Assembly (NCBI RefSeq): GCF_010731535.1
Contig: NZ_AP022581.1
Span: 496,001-560,000, forward strand
Direction: 5' to 3'
DNA: 64,000 bases
Source: Mycobacterium lacus
GTDB taxonomy: Bacteria; Actinomycetota; Actinomycetes; Mycobacteriales; Mycobacteriaceae
The notes under the pieces were generated by a model that did not search any database, was not told where the DNA came from, and saw nothing but the letters and a program-made list of their open reading frames with translations. Shown here piece by piece: positions 45,587 through 54,273 of this stretch (positions are counted from its first letter, which is position 1; each line of letters opens with the position of its first letter). Position numbers and translations under genes: made by a program.

Positions 45587-46585
45587 TCGCACAGTTGCTG
45601 CCCGAGGTGGAGCGGCTGACCTCGACCGCGAAGGCGTGCGCGCTGCTGGGCAAGCCGCGCGCGAGCCTGTATCGGCAGCGCAACCGCCCTGCCGGTCCAC
45701 GCCGCAAACCCGGGCCGAGCGGACCGCCGCCCAATGCGCTCGACGCGGCCGAGCGCACGCAGATCCTTACGGTGTTGTGCCAGCCGCGCTTCGCCGACAA
45801 GGCGGTCGCCCAAGTGTGGGCCGAGCTGCTCGACGAGGGCGTCTACCTGTGCTCGCAGTCCACGATGTACCGGATCCTGCGCACGCACAACATGACCCGC
45901 GAACGGCGGCGGGTAGCCACACACCCGCCGCGGGTCAAACCCGAGCTGGTCGCCCACCAACCCAACGACGTGTGGTCCTGGGACATCACCAAATTGGCGG
46001 GACCGGTGCGCGGCGAGTTCTACCAGCTCTACGTGATGCTGGACATCTTCAGCCGCTACCCGTCGGCTGGCGCGTCGAGTACCACGAGGACGCCGACATC
46101 GCCCAGGACTGGATGGCCGAGCTGACCGCGCTACACGGGCGGCCCGGCGCGATCCACGCCGACCGGGTTCGGCGATGACGTCGAAGAACGTCGCCCAGCT
46201 GCTAATCGACCTCGGCGTGGCGCGCAGCCACTCGCGCCCACGGGTGTCAAACGACAACCCGTTCAGCGAATCCCAGTTCAAAACGCTGAAGTACCGCAAC
46301 GATTTTCCCGAACGGTTCGACTCGATCGAGCACGCCCGCACCTGGTGCAAAGACTTCTTCGACTACCTGCGCCACGAGCACCGCCATTCCGCGCTCGGCC
46401 TGCACACACCGGCGTCGGTGTACTTCGGCACCGCCGCCGACATCCAGGCCAAACGAGCCCGGGTCATGGCCGATGCCTACGCCGCCAACCCCAACCGGTT
46501 TAGCAGCCCACCACAGCCCCCGAAACTACCGACCGCGGCATGGATCAACCCACCGACCCCACAACCGAAAATAGTGTCCACATAG
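45583..46585 (+). pseudogene. IS3-family transposase OrfB, two single-base deletions
   Basis: From GTG 45583 the frame gives SLYRQRNRPAGPRRKPG and the first catalytic Asp in DVWSWDITKLAGPVRGEFY. One C is missing near 46058 (CTACCCGTCGG), moving the reading to WRVEYHEDADIAQDWMAEL and GAIHADR (second Asp). A base is also missing at about 46165, after which MTSKNVAQLLIDLGVARSHS and NDNPFSESQFKTLKYRNDFP continue to TAG 46585 with the catalytic Glu. Two frameshifts make it non-functional. Confidence 0.82.
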
Positions 46586-46623
46586 TGAGACGCTGTCTCA
46601 AACACCTTGACAGCTACCGATGC

Positions 46624-46957
46624 GCAAAACCGGCTGCTGGATCTCATCACCGAACTCAGCGCACCGGGGAGCCGCCTGGCGGCCGACCACCTGCTGGGTG
46701 CCTCGAAGTCTGTCGGATCAATGATCCTCGAAACTGCGGAGATCTGGAGGCAGCACGGATTCCATGTCGACTTCGGCAGTCTCAGCTATTCGCACGAACG
46801 CAACGACGCGGCGGCGTGCCTGCAAGCGTTGGGATGGCAGATCACTAAGCATCGGCTCGACGAACTACTCCGCGCCGCCGGTGTGGCCGCCGGCGACATG
46901 GACACCGGCCCCGATGGACAGGGCGCCATCCACTATCTGACGGCCACCCGACTGTGA
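46624..46957 (+). pseudogene. SAM-dependent methyltransferase, C-terminal part, split by insertion
   Basis: This is the second piece of the TIGR00027 gene, starting within QNRLLDLITELSAPGSRLAA after the GATGC repeat. It has the family's closing features (ETAEIWRQHGFHVDFGSLSY, HRLDELLRAAG, AIHYLTATRL). It cannot begin translation sensibly: the in-frame start at 46607 lies in insertion-sequence DNA and has no clear ribosome-binding site. The stop is 12 bp before the next gene. Confidence 0.88.
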
Positions 46958-46969
46958 GTGATAGTCCAT

Positions 46970-47416
46970 ATGTCGCATTCATCCGACGACCAGTTGCTCC
47001 GGCACGGCGCGTTGTTGTTCTTGATCGGTCTGGTGACCGGCCTACAGCAGCGGCGCTTTACCAACATGCGGATGGCGCTTTCCGCGCATCTCGAAGGTGT
47101 GATGAACGGGACCTTTCTGATCGCGTTGGGTGCCGTATGGGACAATGTTGCACTGCCGCCACGCCTGGCGCGGGTCGCACGACGGACGGTGATCTTCGGT
47201 ACCTACGGCAACTGGTTTTTCACCATGCTCGGTGCGGCATTCGGTACCGCTGCCGCGAATCCGACTTTATCGCAAGGCAATCACGGAAAACTGTGGCAGG
47301 AAAGGGTTGTGGAGACGGGGTTTCGAAGCATCGCCTATTCCATCGTCGTTGCGCTGGTTTTCATTGTCCTGGGCCTTGGGCGTCGGATGTCGTTGCATGA
47401 CACGGATTCCCGCTGA
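46970..47416 (+). CDS. Small membrane protein, hydroxylaminobenzene-mutase/StyC-like
   Basis: 148 residues with four hydrophobic helices (LLRHGALLFLIGLVTGLQQ, GVMNGTFLIALGAVWDNVAL, TYGNWFFTMLGAAFGTAA and IAYSIVVALVFIVLGLG). The pattern HG...L.GL...F.N.RM.LSAHLEGVMNG resembles membrane isomerases of the hydroxylaminobenzene mutase / styrene-oxide isomerase group. It could isomerise an aromatic intermediate handled by the UbiX/UbiD pair downstream; this is inference. ATG 46970 lies 12 bp after the methyltransferase remnant. Confidence 0.68.
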   Translation: MSHSSDDQLLRHGALLFLIGLVTGLQQRRFTNMRMALSAHLEGVMNGTFLIALGAVWDNVALPPRLARVARRTVIFGTYGNWFFTMLGAAFGTAAANPTLSQGNHGKLWQERVVETGFRSIAYSIVVALVFIVLGLGRRMSLHDTDSR

Positions 47417-47436
47417 GATCGGGAAGGAGCAAGACG

Positions 47437-48030
47437 ATGCGTTTGGTGATCGCCATGACGGGAGCGACGGGCGCTGCGCTGGGCATCCGGCTGCTGGAAG
47501 TCCTCGGGGAATTGGGGGTCGAGACGCACCTTGTCCTCAGCGACTGGGCGCGGGCGACGATCAAGCTCGAGACGGACTGTAGCGTCCAGGAGGTGCGGGC
47601 GCTGGCATCGCACGCGTACAGCGCCCGCGATCTCGCCGCAGGCATTTCCAGCGGGTCGTTTCGCACAGACGGCATGATCGTATGCCCGTGCAGTATGAAG
47701 ACGCTGAGCGCCATACGAATTGGCTATAGCGACAACCTGATCACCCGCGCGGCCGATGTGACGCTGAAGGAACGCCGCAAGCTGGTGCTTGTCGCGCGGG
47801 AGGCTCCGTTGAGCGAAATCCATCTGGAAAACCTGCACTACCTGTCGCGCGTCGGGGCGGTGATCTTTCCGCCGATAGTGGCCTACTATGCGCGGCCCTC
47901 GTCGGTCGATGAGGTGACCAACCATGTGGTTGGCCGCGTCCTCGATCAGGTCGGGATCGAACACTGTCTGATTAAGCGCTGGAAGGACGACAAGCTGCCG
48001 GCGAACGGCTCGGTAGTTCCGATCCGGTGA
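47437..48030 (+). CDS. ubiX: UbiX-type flavin prenyltransferase
   Basis: 197 residues behind a GGAAGGAGC ribosome-binding site. FMN/prenyl-phosphate binding features of the UbiX/Pad1 family are clear: MRLVIAMTGATGAALGIRLL, SSGSFRTDGMIVCPCSMKTL, TLKERRKLVLVAREAPLSEI and AVIFPPIVAYY. It makes prenylated FMN for the UbiD decarboxylase that starts 10 bp downstream. The paired arrangement resembles aromatic-acid decarboxylase operons such as vdc. The third small subunit (VdcD-like) was not found. Confidence 0.9.
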   Translation: MRLVIAMTGATGAALGIRLLEVLGELGVETHLVLSDWARATIKLETDCSVQEVRALASHAYSARDLAAGISSGSFRTDGMIVCPCSMKTLSAIRIGYSDNLITRAADVTLKERRKLVLVAREAPLSEIHLENLHYLSRVGAVIFPPIVAYYARPSSVDEVTNHVVGRVLDQVGIEHCLIKRWKDDKLPANGSVVPIR

Positions 48031-48040
48031 GGAGGACGAA

Positions 48041-49591
48041 ATGACCACGGCGGGGCCCGATCTGCGCAGCTGGCTGGCCACACTCGAAGCCGCCGGCCAG
48101 TTGCGCCGGGTTACGGCGCAGGTCGACTGGAACGAGGAGATCGGCGCGATCACCCGCGCCAATCTTTCCCTCGGCGGTCCCGCGCTGTTGTTCGAGAACA
48201 TCGTCGGCCATCAGGACACTCGGTGCCGGAGGTTCTTGACGTCGGCCATCGGCAACCGGCGCCAGGTCCAGCTGATGCTGGGTCTACCTGAAAACACTAA
48301 TGATTCGGCTATCGTCCGCCATCTCAGGGACACCTTCAAGAAACCCATCCCACCGCGCGTCGTCGAGACCGGCGCGGTCAAGGAAAACATCATCGAGGGC
48401 GACGATATCGACCTCTGGCAGTTTCCGGCCCCAAAATGGCATGCCGCCGACGGCGGTCGTTACATCGACACGTTCTGTGGTGTGGTCACAGCAGACAAAG
48501 TCACCGGACGTGACAACATCGGTGTCTACCGAGGAATGATCGTCGACCGCAACAAGATCGCCAAACTGATGGTGCCGAGCCAGGGTTGGGGCGGGCACTT
48601 CCAGCAGTACCGGCCCGAGCCCATGCCGGTCGCCGTCGTCTACGGGTGGCACGATGTGTTGCCGTTCTGCGCCGCTAGCCCGTTCCCCAAGGACGTCTGC
48701 GAATGGGACATGATGGGCGCGCTGCTTGGCCGCCCGGTCGACCTGGTGGCCTGCGAGACGGTGCCCTTGCATGTGCCGGCGAGCGCCGAGGTCGTCGTCG
48801 AGGGGTACCTCGATCCCGACCCCGCCACCTTCGCCGAGGAGGGCCCATTCGCGGAGTACCCGGGCTACCTCGACGGCCATTCGGCCCGGACGCCCGTCCT
48901 GCGGGTCACGACGATCACCCACCGCGACGACCCGATGCTGCGCGGCACCGTCGAGGGCATGCGCCCGGGCTTTCTCGTCGAAGACTCGATGTGCAACTAC
49001 GCCCGCTCTGCGATCGCATGGAACCTGCTGGAGAGTCTCGCGGTCGGCGGCGTTACCGACGTATGGATGTCCCAGGTATCCAACGGCACCAACATCGTGG
49101 TGCAAATCCGCAAGGCCTATCGCGGTCACGCCCAGCAGGTCGCCGCGGCGCTATGGGGGACCAGCGGGTCGGGGTGGTTCTACAAGCACGTCGTGGTTGT
49201 CGAGGAGGATATCAATGTCCACGACCCGGAGGCGCTCGACTGGGCCCTGGCATATCGGGTGAACGCCGGCCTCGGCGATATCACGTTCTTTGGACCCACG
49301 CTCGGTTCGCCACTGGATCCGTCCACCCCGCCCGAGAAAGTAAACATGGCCAAATACGGCAGCGGCGAATGGACCCGGGTGCTGATCGACGCCACCCGAA
49401 GCTGGGAGTTCGAACCTCGGCCGGAGTGGGGTGGCCGCCACTACCCGGCGATCAACAAGATCGCTCCCGACCTGGAATCCCGAATCGCAGCCCGCTGGCA
49501 GGAATACGGGATCGGCATTCCCTACCTCGACGACGAGCGGCGGGAACTGCTCACGATGGAGCAGCTGAGCAAGCGACTGCCGGACGTGTAA
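48041..49591 (+). CDS. UbiD-family prFMN-dependent decarboxylase
   Basis: 516 residues behind GAGGAGG. UbiD features include DNIGVYRGMIVDRNKIAKLM for metal and prenyl-FMN binding, and the catalytic acidic segment EGPFAEYPGYLDG. It should carry out reversible non-oxidative decarboxylation of an aromatic or alpha,beta-unsaturated acid. Clustering with UbiX, a mutase-like protein and a methyltransferase suggests an aromatic acid, but the substrate cannot be read from sequence. The initiator tRNA gene lies 74 bp downstream. Confidence 0.88.
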   Translation: MTTAGPDLRSWLATLEAAGQLRRVTAQVDWNEEIGAITRANLSLGGPALLFENIVGHQDTRCRRFLTSAIGNRRQVQLMLGLPENTNDSAIVRHLRDTFKKPIPPRVVETGAVKENIIEGDDIDLWQFPAPKWHAADGGRYIDTFCGVVTADKVTGRDNIGVYRGMIVDRNKIAKLMVPSQGWGGHFQQYRPEPMPVAVVYGWHDVLPFCAASPFPKDVCEWDMMGALLGRPVDLVACETVPLHVPASAEVVVEGYLDPDPATFAEEGPFAEYPGYLDGHSARTPVLRVTTITHRDDPMLRGTVEGMRPGFLVEDSMCNYARSAIAWNLLESLAVGGVTDVWMSQVSNGTNIVVQIRKAYRGHAQQVAAALWGTSGSGWFYKHVVVVEEDINVHDPEALDWALAYRVNAGLGDITFFGPTLGSPLDPSTPPEKVNMAKYGSGEWTRVLIDATRSWEFEPRPEWGGRHYPAINKIAPDLESRIAARWQEYGIGIPYLDDERRELLTMEQLSKRLPDV

Positions 49592-49665
49592 TTCCCGGAC
49601 GGGTGTGGCCGCGAGCGGGGGATTTGGTGAGGTTCCCACGCGTTCGGTAACCTGGCATTTACCGA

Positions 49666-49742
49666 CGCGGGGTGGAGCAGCTCGGTAGCTCGCTGGGCTC
49701 ATAACCCAGAGGTCGCAGGTTCGAATCCTGTCCCCGCTACCA
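49666..49742 (+). tRNA. Initiator tRNA-fMet (anticodon CAT)
   Basis: 77 nt with encoded CCA. The acceptor stem begins CGCGGGG and closes CCCCGCT-A-CCA, leaving the unpaired C1:A72 that marks initiators. The anticodon arm CTGGG-CTCATAA-CCCAG has the three G:C pairs diagnostic of initiator tRNA, and the T arm is CAGGTTCGAATCCTG. A terminator hairpin follows directly. Confidence 0.95.
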
Positions 49743-49748
49743 GCGAAA

Positions 49749-49780
49749 TGGCCTTCGGAGATCTCTCCGGGGGCCGTTTT
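49749..49780 (+). terminator. Rho-independent terminator after the tRNA
   Basis: GGCC-TT-CGGAGA-TC-TCTCCG-GG-GGCC forms a stem with one internal mismatch and is followed by GTTTT. It fits an intrinsic terminator for the tRNA transcript. Confidence 0.75.
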
Positions 49781-49972
49781 CATGCCCCACGGGAATATTT
49801 TGGGAAAATTGGCCTCGTTAGCCTCGATTTTTCGCGCGGCCTGATGGGTGGTGGGTGAGCCGGGTTCTGGCCGGCTGGTGAGGTCGATTTTGGCAGGCGG
49901 GGGTGACAGCTTGCCGGATGTCGCGCCGGTGGGCGGGCTTCCTGGGGGCCGGTGGGTCTTTCCTCTGTCGGG

Positions 49973-50974
49973 TCAACGATGGTGGCGGGGCTCGGGTGAA
50001 AGCGGCACGGATGCGTATCCAGGCCAGGTGGCGTCGATGCGTAGCCGGATTTGGCGGGCGCCGCGGGTGATGCGGGCGGCGGTGTGTAGCACCCGGTAGC
50101 GCAATGTCTGGATTTCGCAGCGCGCCAACTCGGGGTGCTTGGTGAAGCCGATGATTTTGGTCCAGGCAACCAGATCGGTTGCAGCCAAGATGATTTCCAG
50201 CCAGACGGCGTTGGCGTCGAAAGCATGAAACGGCAGGTTGGCAAGGCCGGTTTCCTTGGCTTGGCGGATGCGGTCTTCGGCGCGGGCATGTTGGCGGTGC
50301 CGCAGCTCCAGGCCGGCGAGCTGGCCGGGTATCACACCATCGCCGGTGTCGGTGAGAAACCCGGTGACGCGGTGTCCGTCGGAATCGCTGAACCGTAGCT
50401 GCGCTCCAGGATGGGGGCGTTCTTTGCGCAGGATCAACCGGGTGCCCGACGGCCAGGCCGACAGATCCACCAGGTCGGTGGCCTCGGCGACCCAGGCGCC
50501 GTCGCGGATGGCGCCGTCGGTGTCGATCGCCGGATACCGCGCCTGGGCAGTGCCCAGGGCCTCAACGGCCGGCCTGCACCCGGGCGTCGATGACCGCCCC
50601 CAAGGAGAAGCCCACGTGCGCCCCACGGCAGGCGGCGGCGAACCCGTGGGTGGCACGCGGGCCGCCCGGATGCCAGGCAGGTGAGCGGCGTCGATGCGCT
50701 CATCGACCAGCCGCCACAACGTGGTCGTCGAGGCAACCGCCCCGAAGGCGTGTTCGCGGTCGCCCCACAACGCCGCGGCCGAAACGACACAATTAGCACC
50801 ATCGGCCACCGCCGCGGCCAGATCGGCGAACGCATCCCCGGTCCACGGTCCGCGATAGGTATCCGCCAACACCTTGGTGACCTGCGATGACAGACCCGTC
50901 AGATCCGCGACCTCACGCAGCATGCCCACCCCGGCATGCGACACGACACCGCCACCATCGGCCGACACTTTCAC
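49973..50974 (-). pseudogene. Internally deleted transposase remnant (IS1380-like)
   Basis: The frame starts at 50974 with MKVSADGGGVVSHAGVGMLR, GDAFADLAAAVADGANCVVS and TTTLWRLVDERIDAAHLPGI. It then turns to low-quality sequence and rejoins at TDLVDLSAWPSGTRLILRKE, RAEDRIRQAKETGLANLPFH and LRYRVLHTAARITRGARQIR. The middle that should carry the first catalytic aspartates is gone, leaving 333 of about 460 residues, so it is dead. Family assignment to IS1380 is from memory of mycobacterial copies. Confidence 0.7.
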
Positions 50975-51004
50975 CCGACAAACTGCTGCGCTACCCGTCG
51001 CCTA

Positions 51005-51074
51005 GAAAGTGCCCTCTCGCTCGCAATGATGGACCTACAGCAGTCTCATTATCCCTTGTGGGACAGGCACTTTC
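51005..51074. repeat. Inverted repeat beside the transposase remnant
   Basis: GAAAGTGCC (51005-51013) is the exact inverted complement of GGCACTTTC (51066-51074). AGGCACTTTCG also occurs just upstream of the transposase remnant at 13335, so the word probably belongs to the ends or leader of that element type. No gene is seen from 50975 to 51213. Confidence 0.5.
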
Positions 51075-51213
51075 GCTAACTCAGCAGCGTGTCGCCTGCT
51101 GCGCGCGGGCGGATTCTGCGGCGATACCACAGCGTGCGACTGGGCTCACCCGACGACTCGGCGGCCCGCCGCCACGTTGTGGCATCGGACCTAAAAGGAT
51201 CCGCGGATTCAGG

Positions 51214-51969
51214 CTAAGAGGCGTTCTTGGCAAGGAAGCGCCGCAACAACGGCCAGGCGACGGCAAGGTTGTAGGCGACGCCGACGACCAGGTACGGCCA
51301 CCAGGTGCCGTGGTCGCTGGCCACCCAGTACGCCTTGGCCGCCCAGTACGGTGGCAGCACGCCGAAGGCGAGGTTCCACGCGGAATCGATAAACCATGGC
51401 AGGCATGGCAGCCCGGAGATGAGCATGCCGAGTGCGCGAACCACTGCGATGCCCTGAATCTTGTTGCTTGCCATCGAGACGATCAGCAGCAGCGTGACGA
51501 CCCCGGACAATCCGGCCAGCAGCCCGATCGGGATCAGCGCCGGCACCAGCCCGGGCTGCAGCATCCCGCTGAACGTCATGGTCGCGATCACGTAGATGGT
51601 GGTCAGCACGATGACCGTGCCCGCGCGATAGCCGAAGTAGGTGGACAGCGGGACCGGTGTGACCCGCAGCGCGGTCAGGGTACCGGCGTCGACCTCGTCG
51701 AGGACCAGGAACGCCGCGATCGCACCGGTGATGATGACGCTCGTCAACAGCAGGAACGCGGTGAGGACTAACGGGTAGTACGGCACCAGGTCGAAGCCGT
51801 ACCGCATCGCCAGCATGTCGGTGACCCGCGGGGTGATGAGCGCAACCCCGGTGGTCCAGATGATCGGGGCGACCACGACCATCCACAGCAGTGGGTCTCG
51901 GTACGTGCCGCGAATGTCGTTGCGGCCAAACGCGACCAGCGCCCGTACGTTGACGGCTCCCGTCGTCAT
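51214..51969 (-). CDS. ABC-2 type transporter permease, second subunit
   Basis: 251 residues with six hydrophobic helices, e.g. PLVLTAFLLLTSVIITGAI, AGTVIVLTTIYVIATMTFSG and IGLLAGLSGVVTLLLIVSMA. It has the ABC-2 layout with an N-terminal cytoplasmic stretch (FGRNDIRGTYRDPLLWMVVV). The start overlaps the first permease's stop by one base (ATGA). It forms a drug- or lipid-export complex with the ATPase and other permease of this three-gene operon. Confidence 0.84.
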   Translation of the reverse strand: MTTGAVNVRALVAFGRNDIRGTYRDPLLWMVVVAPIIWTTGVALITPRVTDMLAMRYGFDLVPYYPLVLTAFLLLTSVIITGAIAAFLVLDEVDAGTLTALRVTPVPLSTYFGYRAGTVIVLTTIYVIATMTFSGMLQPGLVPALIPIGLLAGLSGVVTLLLIVSMASNKIQGIAVVRALGMLISGLPCLPWFIDSAWNLAFGVLPPYWAAKAYWVASDHGTWWPYLVVGVAYNLAVAWPLLRRFLAKNAS

Positions 51970-52679
51970 CACAGAACACCCGACCTTTCGATGACGTAGC
52001 GCAGGAACATCGCCATGGCCAGCCAGTAGAGTCCCGCCAGGCATACGACCGGGTAGACCACTGCGTAGAGGACCTGCCACGGGGCCAGCGTCACCTGATG
52101 GAAGGCCGCGCCGAGCAGCATCAGCGGCCCCTGTGTGGGGATGAGGTAGAACGCCGGATTCCGCGTCAGCCCGGCGTAGTGCAGGATCGGCAGACTCGTC
52201 ACCGCAAGCGGGATCGTCGCGGTCAGGAACCAGTCGGTCACCGAGGCGAACGGCAGCGACGTCGTGAACCCGACCAGCAGCATGAGCAGCGTTCCGAGCA
52301 CGGTCCCGGCCACGAGCAGCACACCGTGGTAGGTAAACCCGTCGGCGATTGCAGGTACGACGATGGCCACGCAGAGCGAGATCAGCACCAGCAGCGCCAG
52401 CTTCGCGGTCAGGTACTCCCAGAACCGCAGCGGAGTGCACACGATCGCGCCTATGGTGCGCTCCTGCTTTTCGAAGAACACCGTGCCCCCAACGAAGAAG
52501 AACCCGATTATCGTGATGTCGCCAAGCAGGACGTAGGGCTCGGCAACCGGCCGTAGGCGGGCGGGCATCGGCAATAGCACGGCCAGCCAGATGAGCCCGG
52601 AGAAGACTGCCGCATGCAGGAACCGCTGCCGGACCGCAAGCGTGAACTCGAGCCGCAGCGCGCGTGCCAACCGGGTCAT
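51969..52679 (-). CDS. ABC-2 type transporter permease, first subunit
   Basis: 236 residues. Hydrophobic helices include AAVFSGLIWLAVLLPM, VLLGDITIIGFFFVGGTVFF and LALLVLISLCVAIVVPAIAD. The soluble loop EKQERTIGAIVCTPLR is the usual ABC-2 coupling segment (ERxxGT-like). Its ATG overlaps the stop of the ATPase gene (ATGA at 52676-52679), so the three genes are translationally coupled. Confidence 0.84.
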   Translation of the reverse strand: MTRLARALRLEFTLAVRQRFLHAAVFSGLIWLAVLLPMPARLRPVAEPYVLLGDITIIGFFFVGGTVFFEKQERTIGAIVCTPLRFWEYLTAKLALLVLISLCVAIVVPAIADGFTYHGVLLVAGTVLGTLLMLLVGFTTSLPFASVTDWFLTATIPLAVTSLPILHYAGLTRNPAFYLIPTQGPLMLLGAAFHQVTLAPWQVLYAVVYPVVCLAGLYWLAMAMFLRYVIERSGVL

Positions 52680-53542
52680 GCCAGCCGCCTCCCCGTGACC
52701 TCGACGAAGACATCCTCAAGGGTGGCTTCGCGGCTGTGGATGGTCTCGACGTGGTGGTTTCGCAACACCGCGCGAAATGCCGGGTCGTCGGCGAGACCGT
52801 CCATCGGGAACTCGGCGGTTTCGAGGCGGCCGTTCTCGCCGCGGTACTCGACATCCACAAGGCGCTGGCTGCGGGCGATCTTCAGCTCGTTCGGCGTGTC
52901 GAGGGCGACGATCTTGCCATCGACCACGAAAGCCACGCGGTCGCACAGCTCATCGGCGGTCACCATGTCGTGGGTGGTGAGAAAGATCGTGCGGCCGCGT
53001 GCCTTCAGGTCCCGGATCATGTCCCTGACATTGCGTGCGTTCACCGGGTCCATCCCCGATGTGGGCTCGTCAAGGAACAGCAGCTCCGGGTCGTTGATCA
53101 GCGAGCGGGCAAAGGTCAGCCGCATCTGCATTCCCTTGGAGTACTTGGCAACTCGCGTCTTGGCGTCATCGGCGAGGCCAACGGCGTCGAGCAGCCCCAG
53201 CGGATCCAGCGTTTCGCCCTCGTATAGCGAGGCGAAGAAGCGCAGATTCTCCAGCCCGGTGAGCTTTTGATAGTGATTCGGCAGCTCGAACGAGACACCA
53301 ATCCGTTCGTAGTAGTCGGATCCCCAGGCCAGCGGATCTTTACCCCAAACCTTGGCCTTGCCGCCATGACCACGCAGCAGGCCGATCAGTAGCTTCTGGG
53401 TCGTCGACTTTCCCGCACCGCTCGGCCCGAGAAAGCCGAAGATCTCGCCGCGTCCGACGGTGAAGTCCATGCCACGGACCGCCGGCTCGGACGCCTTCGG
53501 ATAGGTGAATGTCAGCCCGCGGACACGGATCACCTCGGTCAT
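52676..53542 (-). CDS. ABC transporter ATP-binding protein (DrrA-like exporter)
   Basis: 288 residues from ATG 53542; an in-frame start at 53578 would add MPTADTVIPARV. Walker A is GPSGAGKST (GFLGPSGAGKSTTQK), the ABC signature is a variant YSKGMQMRL, Walker B is LLFLDEPTSGMDP, and the switch histidine is in LTTHDM. The C-terminal extension ending SREATLEDVFVEVTGRRLA is typical of daunorubicin-type (DrrA) exporters. The divergent MarR-type gene is its likely regulator. Confidence 0.92.
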   Translation of the reverse strand: MTEVIRVRGLTFTYPKASEPAVRGMDFTVGRGEIFGFLGPSGAGKSTTQKLLIGLLRGHGGKAKVWGKDPLAWGSDYYERIGVSFELPNHYQKLTGLENLRFFASLYEGETLDPLGLLDAVGLADDAKTRVAKYSKGMQMRLTFARSLINDPELLFLDEPTSGMDPVNARNVRDMIRDLKARGRTIFLTTHDMVTADELCDRVAFVVDGKIVALDTPNELKIARSQRLVDVEYRGENGRLETAEFPMDGLADDPAFRAVLRNHHVETIHSREATLEDVFVEVTGRRLA

Positions 53543-53656
53543 CACACGCGCGGGAATAACGGTGTCAGCTGTAGGCATGAGTCGCCCCTCTGTTGGTTCG
53601 CCTTGTCACCGCGTGCGCGATATCAAGTCCGACCAGCCTTCCCGGAGCGCCACCCG

Positions 53657-53699
53657 TTGACTATACTCAACTTTCACAGATTTCTGAAGACTCTGAAAG
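53657..53699. promoter_or_regulatory. Candidate operator/promoter between the exporter and the MarR regulator
   Basis: TTGACTATACTCAA (53657-53670) is a near-palindrome with one mismatched pair and contains TATACT, a good -10. CTTTCACAGA (53671-53680) faces TCTGAAAG (53692-53699), a second imperfect palindrome up to the regulator's start. AT-rich symmetrical DNA here fits a MarR-type operator; the binding is inferred. Confidence 0.5.
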
Positions 53700-54170
53700 A
53701 TGGGAACTATCGCCGCGTCACATGAGGCTGCCGAGGAATTGGCGCTGGTTCTGTCTACGCACGGGATGCAGCGCATGACGGCGCGCGTGCTGGCCGCGCT
53801 GCTGTTCACCGAGCGGCCGACGATGACTGCGGGTGACCTGAGCGAGCGGCTGAACGCCAGCTCGGGGGCGATTTCCGGCGCCATCAAAATGCTCACAGCC
53901 GTCGGGCTGGTGGAGCGCGTGCCCGCGCCGGCGAGTCGGCGCGACCATTACCGGCTCCGCGATAACGCATGGGCGGTGCAGTACACCAACCAAAACGAGG
54001 TGACCACGGCCGTGCTCAAGGTGACCGAAGCGGGCATCGCCACAACCGAGGACACCAGCCTGGCCCGCCAACGCCTCACCCAGATGCGCGACTTCTACAC
54101 TTTCTTGCTCGAGGAGATTCCGGCGCTGTTGGACCGCTGGCATGAGCGATCCGAGTCCACACCCACATAG
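53700..54170 (+). CDS. MarR-family transcriptional regulator
   Basis: 156 residues. A winged helix-turn-helix of the MarR/GbsR kind is clear: MTAGDLSERLNASSGAISGA followed by IKMLTAVGLVERVPAPASRR. The C-terminal helices (LTQMRDFYTFLLEEIPALLD) would form the dimer interface. It sits divergently from the ABC exporter operon, the classical layout of a local repressor of efflux. The effector is unknown. Confidence 0.88.
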   Translation: MGTIAASHEAAEELALVLSTHGMQRMTARVLAALLFTERPTMTAGDLSERLNASSGAISGAIKMLTAVGLVERVPAPASRRDHYRLRDNAWAVQYTNQNEVTTAVLKVTEAGIATTEDTSLARQRLTQMRDFYTFLLEEIPALLDRWHERSESTPT

Positions 54171-54273
54171 CTGCCCGCCACGGTCCAGTCGGATACGTTG
54201 GAGCGCAGTGATCGTCGAACGGAACGAAGGATGATCCCCAGCATCTCTTTGGCAGTGGGCAGCGTCCGGACCA

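Larger units (their letters stand above)
43057..46618 (+). mobile_element. IS3-family element interrupted by an IS1634-type element (nested)
   Basis: The inserted block is bounded by GATGC on both sides (43052-43056, 46619-46623). The two outer ends are imperfect inverted repeats: left CTGGCAGGGTTAG-TTGAGACAGC (split by the inner element) and right, inverted, CTGTCAAGGTGT-TTGAGACAGC. Without the inner element the IS would be about 1.56 kb, typical for IS3. It inserted into the methyltransferase gene between codons for YLPGDA and QNRLLD. Its orfB is now broken. Confidence 0.72.

Noticed and set aside
48703..49650. 315-codon plus-strand frame overlapping the UbiD gene
   Set aside because: Out-of-frame shadow of a well-conserved decarboxylase; composition is Arg/Gly-rich with no domain.
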